NCBI RefSeq assembly: GCF_050948175.1
Contig: NW_027490135.1
Span: forward strand, 992,001-1,056,000
Length of the DNA: 64,000 nt
Direction: 5' to 3'
Origin: Xylocopa sonorina
Lineage: Eukaryota > Arthropoda > Insecta > Hymenoptera > Apidae
The notes under the pieces are model-generated. The model ran no database searches and was not told the origin of the DNA. It saw only the letters and a list, made by a program, of their open reading frames with translations. This document shows positions 1 to 9,889 of the stretch, piece by piece. The position numbers and the translations under genes are program-made. Position 1 is the first letter of the stretch. Every line of letters begins with the position of its first letter.

Positions 1-85
1 TCTATGTTTCATGGTAAGATGTAATATGATTTGTGAAGTGTTATGTATTCCTCCTCTACACTTCAAATGAATGTAAATGCGACAC

Positions 86-99
86 TCCCTTGCTAGGAA
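86..99. other. Conserved dyad TTCCT-N4-AGGAA (representative copy; one per monomer)
   Basis: At unit position 86-99 nearly every monomer has two five-base arms in inverted orientation around four variable bases. The spacer is TGCT, TGCA, TGCC, CGCT or TGTC according to subtype. With TGCA the whole 14-mer, TTCCTTGCAAGGAA, is a perfect palindrome. The first unit has one changed base (CTCCCTTGCTAGGAA context). The arms hold while the spacer changes, which is the pattern of a site for a dimeric DNA-binding protein. That role is inferred. Confidence 0.6.
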
Positions 100-156
100 A
101 TAGCGTCTGCAGATATCTAGGTATCGTAGCAATAGAGTTCTAATTCTTCTTAAAAC

Positions 157-166
157 GCGATATCGC
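157..166. other. GCGATATCGC palindrome of class A monomers (representative copy)
   Basis: At unit position 157-166 class A monomers carry a perfect 10-base palindrome. Class B monomers replace it with GAGATATTGCATCTC or GAGATATCGCATCTC, in which GAGAT and ATCTC form five-base arms around a five-base loop. The local dyad is thus re-formed in a different way. Role unknown. Confidence 0.6.
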
Positions 167-1497
167 ACCTGATTTCTATGTTTCATGGTAAGATATAACA
201 TGATTTGCGAAGTGTTATGTATTCCTCGTCTACACTTCAAATGAATGTAAATGAGACACTTCCTTGCTAGGAAATAGCGTCTGCAGATGTCTAGGTATCG
301 TAGCAATAGATTTCTAATGCTTCTTAAAACGCGATATCACATCTCATTTCTATGTTTCATGGTAAGATATAACATGATTTGCGAAGTGTTATGTATTCCT
401 CGTCTACACTTCAAATGAATGTAAATGCGACAGTTCCTTGCTAGGAAATAGCGTCTGCAGATGTCTAGGTATCGTAGCGATAGAGTTCTAAAGCTTCTTA
501 AAACGCGATATCGCATCTCATTTCTATGTTTCGTGGTAAGATATAATATGATTTGCGAAGTGTCATGTATTCCTCGTCTACACTTCAAATGAATGTAAAT
601 GCGACACTTCCTTGCTAGGAAATAGCGTCTGCAGATGTCTAGGCATCGTAGCAATAGAGTTCTAATGCTTCTTAAAACGCGATATCGCATCTCATTTCTA
701 TGTTTCATGGTAAGATGTAATATGATTTGCGAAGTGTTATGTATTCCTCCTCTACACTTCAAATGAATGTAAATGCGACACTTCCTTGCTAGGAACTAGC
801 GTCTGCAGATATCTAGGTATCGTAGCAATAGAGTTCTAATGCTTCTTAAAACGCGATATCGCATCTCATTTCTATGTTTCATGGTAAGATGTAATATGAT
901 TTGTGAAGTGTTATGTATTCCTCCTCTACACTTCAAATGAATGTAAATGCGACACTCCCTTGCTAGGAAATAGCGTCTGCAGATGTCTAGGTATTGTAGC
1001 GATAGAGTTCTAAAGCTTCTTAAAACGCGATATCGCATCTCATTTCTATGTTTCGTGGTAAGATATAATATGATTTGCGAAGTGTCATGTATTCCTCGTC
1101 TACACTTCAAATGAATGTAAATGCGACACTTCCTTGCTAGGAAATAGCGTCTGCAGATGTCTAGGCATCGTAGCAATAGAGTTCTAATGCTTCTTAAAAC
1201 GCGATATCGCATCTCATTTCTATGTTTCATGGTAAGATGTAATATGATTTGCGAAGTGTTATGTATTCCTCCTCTACACTTCAAATGAATGTAAATGCGA
1301 CACTTCCTTGCTAGGAACTAGCGTCTGCAGATATCTAGGTATCGTAGCAATAGAGTTCTAATGCTTCTTAAAACGCGATATCGCATCTCACTTCTATGTT
1401 TCATGGTAAGATGTAATATGATTTGCGAAGTGTCATGTATTCCTCGTCTACACTTCAAATGAATGTAAATGCGACACTTCCTTGCTAGGAAATAGCG

Positions 1498-2676
1498 TCA
1501 GCAGATGTCTAGGCATCGTAGCAATAGAGTTCTAATGCTTCTTAAAACGCGATATCGCATCTCATTTCTATGTTTCATGGTAAGAAGTAATATGATTTGC
1601 GAAGTGTTATGTATTCCTCCTTTACACTTCAAATGAATGTAAATGCGACACTTCCTTGCTAGGAAATAGCGTCTGCAGATGTCTAGGTATCGTAGCAATA
1701 GGGTTCTAATGCTTCTTAAAACGCGATATCGCATCTCATTTCTATGTTTCATGGTAAGATGTAATATGATTTGTGAAGTGTTATGTATTCCTCCTCTACA
1801 CTTCAAATGAATGTAAATGCGACACTTCCTTGCTAGGAAATAGCGTCTGCAGATGTCTAGGTATCGTAGCAATAGAGTTCTAATGCTTCTTAAAACGCGA
1901 TATCGCATCTCATTTCTATGTTTCATGGTAAGATGTAATACGATTTGTGAAGTGTTATGTATTCCTCCTCTACACTTCAAATGAATGTAAATGTGACACT
2001 CCCTTGCTAGGAAATAGCGTCTGCAGATATCTAGGTATCGTAGCAATAGAGTTCTAATTCTTCTTAAAACGCGATATCGCATCTGATTTCTATGTTTCAT
2101 GGTAAGATATAACATGATTTGCGAAGTGTTATGTATTCCTCGTCTACACTTCAAATGAATGTAAATGAGACACTTCCTTGCTAGGAAATAGCGTCTGCAG
2201 ATGTCTAGGTATCGTAGCAATAGATTTCTAATGCTTCTTAAAACGCGATATCGCATCTCATTTCTATGTTTCATGGTAAGATGTAATATGATTTGCGAAG
2301 TGTTATGTATTCCTCCTCTACACTTCAAATGAATGTAAATGCGACACTTCCTTGCTAGGAAATAGCGTCTGCAGATGTCTAGGTATCGTAGCAATAGAGT
2401 TCTAATGCTTCTTAAAACGCGATATCGCATCTCATTTCTATGTTTCATGGTAAGATGTAATATGATTTGCGAAATGTTATGTATTCCTCCTCTACACTTC
2501 AAATGAATGTAAATGCGACACTCCCTTGCTAGGAAATAGCGTCTGCAGATATCTAGGTATCGTAGCAATAGAGCTCTAATTCTTCTTAAAACGCGATATC
2601 GCATCTCATTTCTATGTTTCATGGTAAGATATAACATGATTTGCGATGTGTTATGTATTCCTCGTCTGAACTTCAA
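1498..2676 (-). other. Longest stop-free minus-strand frame in the satellite (392 codons); not considered a gene
   Basis: The frame is open because the unit is 58 codons long and the class A consensus has no stop in this phase. The translation is a tandem 58-residue repeat rich in Arg, Ile, Leu and Cys, with recurring LDICRRYFLARKCRIYIHLK and MKHRNEMRYRVLRSI. It shows no signal peptide, recognised domain or catalytic motif. Similar shorter frames occur throughout the window in the same phase. Reasons to reject coding: all eleven deletions in the array are of lengths not divisible by three, class B units carry a TGA, and the start and end points follow chance substitutions. Transcription of the strand as non-coding satellite RNA cannot be excluded. 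Confidence 0.7.
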
Positions 2677-2689
2677 ATGAATGTAAATG

Positions 2690-4490
2690 CGACACTTCCT
2701 TGCCAGGAAATAGCGTTTGCAAATGTCTGCCTATCGTAGCAATAGTGTTCTAATGCTTCTTAAAAGGCGATATCGCATCTCATTTCTATGTTTCATGGTA
2801 AGATATAATATGATTTGCGAAGTGTCACGTATTCCTCCTCTACACTTCAAATGAATTTAAATGCGACACTTCCTTGCTAGGAAATAGCGTCTGCAGATAT
2901 CAAGGTATCGTAGCAATAGAGTTCTAATGCTTCTTAAAACGCGATATCGCATCTCACTTCTATGTTTCATGGTAAGATGTAATATGATTTGCGAAGTGTT
3001 ATGTATTCCTCCTCTACACCTCAAATGAATGTAAATGCGACACTTCCTTGCCAGGAAATAGCGTTTGCAAATGTCTACCTATCGTAGCAATAGTGTTCTA
3101 ATGCTTCTTAAAACGCGATATCGCATCTCATTACTATGTTTCATGGTAAGATATAATATGATTTGCGAAGTGTCATGTATTCCTCGTCTACACTTCAAAT
3201 GAATGTAAATGCGACACTTCCTTGCTAGGAAATAGCGTCTGCAGAAGTCTAGGTATCGTAGCAATAGAGTTCTAATGCTTCTTACAACGCGATATCGCAT
3301 CTCATTTCTATGTTTAATGGTAAGATATAATATGATTTGCGAAGTGTCATGTATTCCTCGTCTACACTTCAAATGAATATAAATGCGACACTTCCTTGCT
3401 AGGAAATAGCCTTTGCAGATGTCTACGTATCGTAGCAATAGAGCTCTAATGTTTCTTAAAACGCGATATCGCATCTCATTTCTATGTTTCATGGTAAGAT
3501 GTAATATTCATTGCGAAGTGTTATGTAGTCCTCGTCTACACTTCAAATGAATGTAAATCCGACACTTCCTTGCATGGAAATAGCGTTTGCAGATGTCTAC
3601 TTATCGTAGGGATGGACTTCTAATGCTTCTTAAAACGTGATATCGCATCTCATATCTATGTTTCAAGATAAGATATAATGTTCATTGCGAAGTGTTATGC
3701 ATTCCTCGTCTACCATTCAAATGGATGTAAATGCGACACTTCCTTGCTAGGTCATAGCGCTTGCAGATGTCTACGTATCGAAGCAATAGAGTTCAAATGC
3801 TTCCTAAAACGAGATATCGCATTTCATTTCTATGTTTCATGGTAAGATATAATATGATTTGCGAAGTGTCATGTATTCCTCGTCTACACTTCAAATGAAT
3901 GTAAATGCGACACTTCCTTGCTAGGAAATAGCGTTCGCAGATATCTAGGTATCGTAGCAATAGAGTTCTAATGCTTCTTAAAACGCGATATCGCATCTCA
4001 TTTCCATGTTTCATGATAAGATGTAATATTCATTGCGAAGTGTTATGTATTCCTCGCCTACACTTCAAATGAATGTAAATGCGACACTTCCTTGCTAGGA
4101 AATAACGTTTGCAGATGTCTACGTATCGTAGCAATAGAGTTCTAATGCTTCTTAAAACGCGATATCGCATCTCATTACTATGTTTCATGGTAAGATATAA
4201 TATGATTTGCGAAGTGTCATGTATTCCTCGTCTACACTTCAAATGAATGTAAATGCGACACTTCCTTGCTAGGAAATAGCGTCTGCAGAGGTCTAGGTAT
4301 CGTAGCAATAGAGTTCTAATGCTTCTTACAACGCGATATCGCATCTCATTTCTATGTTTAATGGTAAGATATAGTATGATTTGCGAAGTGTCATGTATTC
4401 CTCGTCTACACTTCAAATGAATATAAATGCGACACTTCCTTGCTAGGAAATAGCGTCTGCAGATGTCTAGGTATCGCAGCAATATAGTTC
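2690..4490. repeat. Mixed class A and class B satellite segment
   Basis: Class A units with the GTGTCATG marker and TTACAACGCG ending (for example 3,285 and 4,325) alternate with the first class B units, recognised by ATTCATTGCG or TTCAAGATAAG at about 3,508, 3,665 and 4,030. The stretch about 2,925-3,440 matches about 8,665-9,180 at an offset of 5,741 bp, which is 33 units minus the single-base deletion at 7,894. Shared rare markers include CACCTCAAATG and CAGAAGTCTAGG. Nothing other than satellite is present. Confidence 0.8.
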
Positions 4491-7400
4491 AAATGCTTCT
4501 TAAAACGAGATATTGCATTTCATATCTATGTTTCATGATAAGATATAATATTCGTTGCGAAGTGTTATGCATTCCTCGTCTACGATTCAAATGAAAGTAA
4601 ATGCGACACTTCCTTGCAAGGAAATAACGATTGCAGATGTCTACGTATCGTAGCAATACTGTTCATATGATTCTTAAAACACGATATCGCATCTCATTTC
4701 TATGTTTCATGGTAAGATATAACATGATTTGCGAAGTGTTATGTGTTCCTCGTCTACTCTTCAAATGAATGTAAATGCGACACTTCCTTGCAAGGAAATA
4801 GCGTTTGCAAATGTCTACCTATCGTAGGGATGGAGTTCTAATGCTTCTTAAAACGTGATATCGCATCTCATATCTATGTTTCAGGATAAGATATAATATT
4901 CTTTGCGAAACGTTATGCATTCCTCGTCTACGATTCAAATGGATGTAAATGCGACACTTCCTTGCTAGGAAATAGCGTTTGCAAATGTCTACCTATCGCA
5001 GCAATAGTGTTCTAATGCTTCTTAAAACGCGATATCGCATCTCATTTCTATGTTTCATGGTAAGATATAATATGATTTGCGAAGTGTTATGTATTCCTCG
5101 TCTACGCTTCAAATGAATGAAAATGCGACACTTCCTTGCAAGGAAATAGCGTTTGCAGATGTCTACTTATCGTAGGGATGGAGTTCTAATGCTTCTTAAA
5201 ACGTGATATCGCATCTCATATCTATGTTTCAAGATAAGATATAATATTCATTGCGAAGTGTTTTGCATTCCTCGTCTACGATTCAAATGGATGTAAATGC
5301 GACACTTCCTTGCTAGGACATAGCGTTTGCAGATGTCTACGTATCGAAGCAATAGAGTTCAAATGCTTCTTAAAACGAGATATCGCATCTCATTTCCATG
5401 TTTCATGATAAGATGTAATATTCATTGCGAAGTGTTATGTATTCCGCGCCTACACTTCAAATGAATGTAAATGCGACACTTCCTTGCTAGGAAATAGCCT
5501 TTGCAGATGTCTACGTATCGTAGCAATAGAGCTCTAATGTTTCTTAAAACACGATATCGCATCTCATTTCTATGTTTCATGGTAAGATATAACATGATTT
5601 GCGAAGTGTTATGTGTTCCTCGTCTACTCTTCAAATGAATGTAAATGCGACACTTCCTTGCAAGGAAATAGCGTTTGCAAATGTCTACCTATCGTAGGGA
5701 TGGAGTTCTAATACTTCTTAAAACGTGATATCGCATCTCATATCTATGTTTCAGGATAAGATATAATATTCTTTGCGAAATGTTATGCATTCCTCGTCTA
5801 CGATTCAAATGGATGTAAATGCGACACTTCCTTGCTATGACATAGCGTTTGCAGATGTCTACGTATCGAAGCAATAGAGTTCAAATGCTTCTTAAAACGA
5901 GATATCGCATCTCATTTCCATGTCTCATGATAAGATGTAATATTCATTGCGAAGTGTTATGTATTCCTCGCCTACACTTCAAATGAATGTAAATGCGACA
6001 CTTAGTTGCAAGGAAATAGCGTTTGCAGATGTCTACGTATCGAAGCAATGGAGTTCAAATGCTTCTTAAAACGAGATATTGCATCTCATATCTATGTTTC
6101 ATGATAAGATATAATATTCGTTGCGAAGTGTTATGCATTCCTCGTCTACGATTCAAATGAAAGTAAATGCGACACTTCCTTGCAAGGAAATAACGATTGC
6201 AGATGTCTACGTATCGTAGCAATACTGTTCATATGATTCTTAAAACACGATATCGCATCTCATTTCTATGTTTCATGGTAAGATATAACATGATTTGCGA
6301 AGTGTTATGTGTTCCTCGTCTACTCTTCAAATGAATGTAAATGCGACACTTCCTTGCAAGGAAATAGCGTTTGCAAATGTCTACCTATCGTAGGGATGGA
6401 GTTCTAATGCTTCTTAAAACGTGATATCGCATCTCATATCTATGTTTCAGGATAAGATATAATATTCTTTGCCAAACGTTATGCATTCCTCGTCTACGAT
6501 TCAAATGGATGTAAATGCGACACTTCCTTGCTAGGAAATAGCGTTTGCAAATGTCTACCTATCGCAGCAATAGTGTTCTAATGCTTCTTAAAACGCGATA
6601 TCGCATCTCATTTCTATGTTTCATGGTAAGATATAATATGATTTGCGAAGTGTTATGTATTCCTCGTCTACGCTTCAAATGAATGAAAATGCGACACTTC
6701 CTTGCAAGGAAATAGCGTTTGCAGATGTCTACTTATCGTAGGGATGGAGTTCTAATGCTTCTAAAAACGTGATATCGCATCTCATATCTATGTTTCAAGA
6801 TAAGATATAATATTCATTGCGAAGTGATATGCATTCCTCGTCTACGATTCAAATGGATGTAAATGCGACACTTCCTTGCTAGGACATAGCGTTTGCAGAT
6901 GTCTACGTATCGAAGCAATAGAGTTCAAGTGCTTCTTAAAACGAGATATCGCATCTCATTTCCATGTTTCATGATAAGATGTAATATTCATTGCGAAGTG
7001 TTATGTATTCCTCGCCTACACTTCAAATGAATGTAAATGCGACACTTCCTTGCGAGGAAATAGCGTTTGCAGATGTCTACGTATCGTAGCAATAGAGCTC
7101 TAATGTTTCTTAAAACACGATATCGCATCTCATTTCTATGTTTCATGGTAAGATATAACATGATTTGCGAAGTGTTATGTGTTCCTCGTCTACTCTTCAA
7201 ATGAATGTAAATGCGACACTTCCTTGCACGGAAATAGCGTTTGCAAATGTCTACCTATCGTAGGGATGGAGTTCTAATGCTTCTTAAAACGTGATATCGC
7301 ATCTCATATCTATGTTTCAGGATAAGATATAATATTCTTTGCGAAATGTTATGCATTCCTCGTCTACGATTCAAATGGATGTAAATGCGACACTTCCTTG

Positions 7401-7770
7401 CTAGGACATAGCGTTTGCAGATGTCTACGTATCGAAGCAATAGAGTTCAAATGCTTCTTAAAACGAGATATCGCATCTCATTTCCATGTTTCATGATAAG
7501 ATGTAATATTCATTGCGAAGTGTTATGTATTCCTCGCCTACACTTCAAATGAATGTAAATGCGACACTTCCTTGCGAGGAAATAGCGTTTGCAGATGTCT
7601 ACGTATCGAAGCAATGGAGTTCAAATGCTTCTTAAAACGAGATATTGCATCTCATATCTATGTTTCATGATAAGATATAATATTCGTTGCGAAGTGTTAT
7701 GCATTCCTCGTCTACGATTCAAATGAAAGTAAATGCGACACTTCCTTGCAAGGAAATAACGATTGCAGAT
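4490..7770. repeat. 9-monomer higher-order repeat, 1,566-bp unit, slightly over two copies
   Basis: Copy 1 runs about 4,490-6,055, copy 2 about 6,056-7,621, and a third begins and breaks off at about 7,771. The copies share ordered private markers: AATACTGTTCATATGATTC (about 4,655 and 6,221), TACTCTTCAAATG, TTCTTTGCGAAACG and GGGATGGAGTTC. The unit mixes class A monomers with several class B forms (ATTCATTGCG, ATTCGTTGCG, ATTCTTTGCG), so minus-strand open frames are short here. Differences between copies are scattered substitutions only; both keep exact 174-bp spacing. Confidence 0.88.
4640..4652. other. CTACGTATCGTAG inverted repeat (representative copy)
   Basis: At unit position 117-129 many monomers have five-base arms CTACG and CGTAG around TAT. 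Other subtypes have CTAGGTATCGTAG or CTACCTATCGTAG, in which the arms are imperfect. It could form a small hairpin in single strands or be a protein site; the sequence alone does not decide. Confidence 0.5.
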
Positions 7771-7830
7771 GTCTACCTATCGTAGCAATGGAGTTCTAAT
7801 GCTTCTTAAAACGCGATATCGCAACTCATT

Positions 7831-8003
7831 TCTATGTATCATGGTAAGATATAATATGATTGGCGAAGTTCTATGTATTCCTCGTCTACACTTCAATGAA
7901 TGTAAATGCGACACTTCCTTGCAAGGAAATAGCGTTTGCAGATGTCTACTTGTCGTAGGGATGGAGTTCTAACGCTTCTTAAAACGTGATATCGCATCCC
8001 ATA
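7831..8003. repeat. Short monomer, 173 bp
   Basis: One base is missing at about 7,894 (CTTCAATGAATG instead of CTTCAAATGAATG). The same deletion occurs in the units at 9,396 and 11,657, which also share TTGGCGAAGTTCTATG, so the three are copies of one founder. The shift opens a 69-codon plus-strand frame across the site, which I do not consider coding. Confidence 0.9.
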
Positions 8004-9395
8004 TCTATGTTTCAAGATAAGATATAATATTCATTGCGAAGTGTTATGCATTCCTCGTCTACGATTCAAATGGATGTAAATGCGACACTTCCTTGCTAGG
8101 ACAAAGCGTTTGCAGATGTCTGCGTATCGAAGCAATAGATCTCAAATGCTTCTTAAAACGAGATGTCGTATCTAATTTCCATGTTTCATGATAAGATGTA
8201 ATATTTATTGCGAAGTGTTATGTATTCCTTGCCTACACTTCAAATGAATGTAAATGCGACACTTCCTTGCTAGGAAATGGCCTTTGCAGATGTCTAGGTA
8301 TCGTAGCAATAGAGTTCTAATGCTTCTTACAACGCGATATCGCATCTCATTTCTATGTTTAATGGTAAGATATAATATGATTTGCGAAGTGTCATGTATT
8401 CCTCGTCTACACTTCAAATGAATATAAATGCGACACTTCCTTGCTAGGAAATAGCGTCTGCAGAAGTCTAGGTATCGTAGCAATAGAGTTCTAATGCTTC
8501 TTACAACGCGATATCGCATCTCATTTCTATGTTTAATGGTAAGATATAATATGATTTGCGAAGTGTCATGTATTCCTCGTCTACACTTCAAATGAATATA
8601 AATGCGACACTTCCTTGCTAGGAAATAGCGTCTGCAGATGTCTAGGTATCGCAGCAATATAGTTCAAATGCTTCTTAAAACGCGATATCGCATCTCACTT
8701 CTATGTTTCATGGTAAGATGTAATATGATTTGCGAAGTGTTATGTATTCCTCCTCTACACCTCAAATGAATGTAAATGCGACACTTCCTTGCCAGGAAAT
8801 AGCGTTTGCAAATGTCTACCTATCATAGCAATAGTGTTCTAATGCTTCTTAAAACGCGATATCGCATCTCATTACTATGTTTCATGGTAAGATATAATAT
8901 GATTTGCGAAGTGTCATGTATTCCTCGTCTACACTTCAAATGAATGTAAATGCGACACTTCCTTGCTAGGAAATAGCGTCTGCAGAAGTCTAGGTATCGT
9001 AGCAATAGAGTTCTAATGCTTCTTACAACGCGATATCGCATCTCATTTCTATGTTTAATGGTAAGATATAATATGATTTGCGAAGTGTCATGTATTCCTC
9101 GTCTACACTTCAAATGAATATAAATGCGACACTTCCTTGCTAGGAAATAGCGTCTGCAGATGTCTAGGTATCGCAGCAATAGAGTTCAAATGCTTCTTAA
9201 AACGAGATATTGCATCTCATATCTATGTTTCATGATAAGATATAATATTCGTTGCGAAGTGTTATGCATTCCTCGTCTACGATTCAAATGAAAGTAAATG
9301 CGACACTTCCTTGCAAGGAAATAACGATTGCAGATGTCTACCTATCGTAGCAATAGAGTTCTAATGCTTCTTAAAACGCGATATCGCAACTCATT

Positions 9396-9568
9396 TCTAT
9401 GTATCATGGTAAAATATAATATGATTGGCGAAGTTCTATGTATTCCTCGTCTACACTTCAATGAATGTAAATGCGACACTTCCTTGCAAGGAAATAGCGT
9501 TTGCAGATGTCTACTTGTCGTAGGGATGGAGTTCTAACGCTTCTTAGAACGTGATATCGCATCTCATA
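9396..9568. repeat. Short monomer, 173 bp (second copy of the CTTCAATG variant)
   Basis: Same one-base deletion (about 9,459) and same TTGGCGAAGTTCTATG marker as the unit at 7,831, at an offset of 1,565 bp. Confidence 0.9.
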
Positions 9569-9889
9569 TCTATGTTTCATGGTAAGATATAATATGATTT
9601 GCGAAGTGTTATGCATTCCTCGTCTACGATTCAAATGAAAGTAAATGCGACACTTCCTTGCAAGGAAATAACGATTGCAGATGTCTACGTATCGTAGCAA
9701 TACTGTTCATATGATTCTTAAAACACGATATCGCATCTCATTTCTATGTTTCATGGTAAGATATAACATGATTTGCGAAGTGTTATGTGTTCCTCGTCTA
9801 CTCTTCAAATGAATGTAAATGCGACACTTCCTTGCAAGGAAATAGCGTTTGCAAATGTCTACCTATCGTAGGGATGGAGTTCTAATGCT

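Larger units (their letters stand above)
1..174. repeat. First complete satellite monomer (reference for unit numbering)
   Basis: This unit runs from TCTATGTTTCATGG to the base before the next TCTATG at 175. It is a class A monomer of the subtype common in the first 2.7 kb, with GATGTAATATG and CCTCCTCTACAC instead of the commoner GATATAATATG and CCTCGTCTACAC. It contains the dyad near 86-99 in a CTCCCTTGCTAGGAA form, the CTGCAG site, and GCGATATCGC near the end. It is used here to number positions inside the unit. Confidence 0.9.
1..2690. repeat. Class A monomer block with trimer and 11-mer duplications
   Basis: About fifteen class A monomers, none carrying the class B ATTCATTGCG change. 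Two subtypes interleave: GATGTAATATG with CCTCCTCTAC, and GATATAACATG with CCTCGTCTAC. Segments about 440-868 and 962-1,390 match at an offset of 522 bp (3 units), sharing rare markers such as AAAGCTTCTT and GGAACTAGCG. Segments 1-340 and 1,915-2,254 match at an offset of 1,914 bp (11 units), sharing AATTCTTCTT and AATGAGACAC. Because the stop-making class B change is absent, the longest open minus-strand frame of the window lies here. Confidence 0.85.

Noticed and set aside
18..28. TATAAT-like motif in GATATAATATG as a promoter
   Set aside because: It occurs in most units as part of an AT-rich stretch, with no paired upstream element or associated gene.
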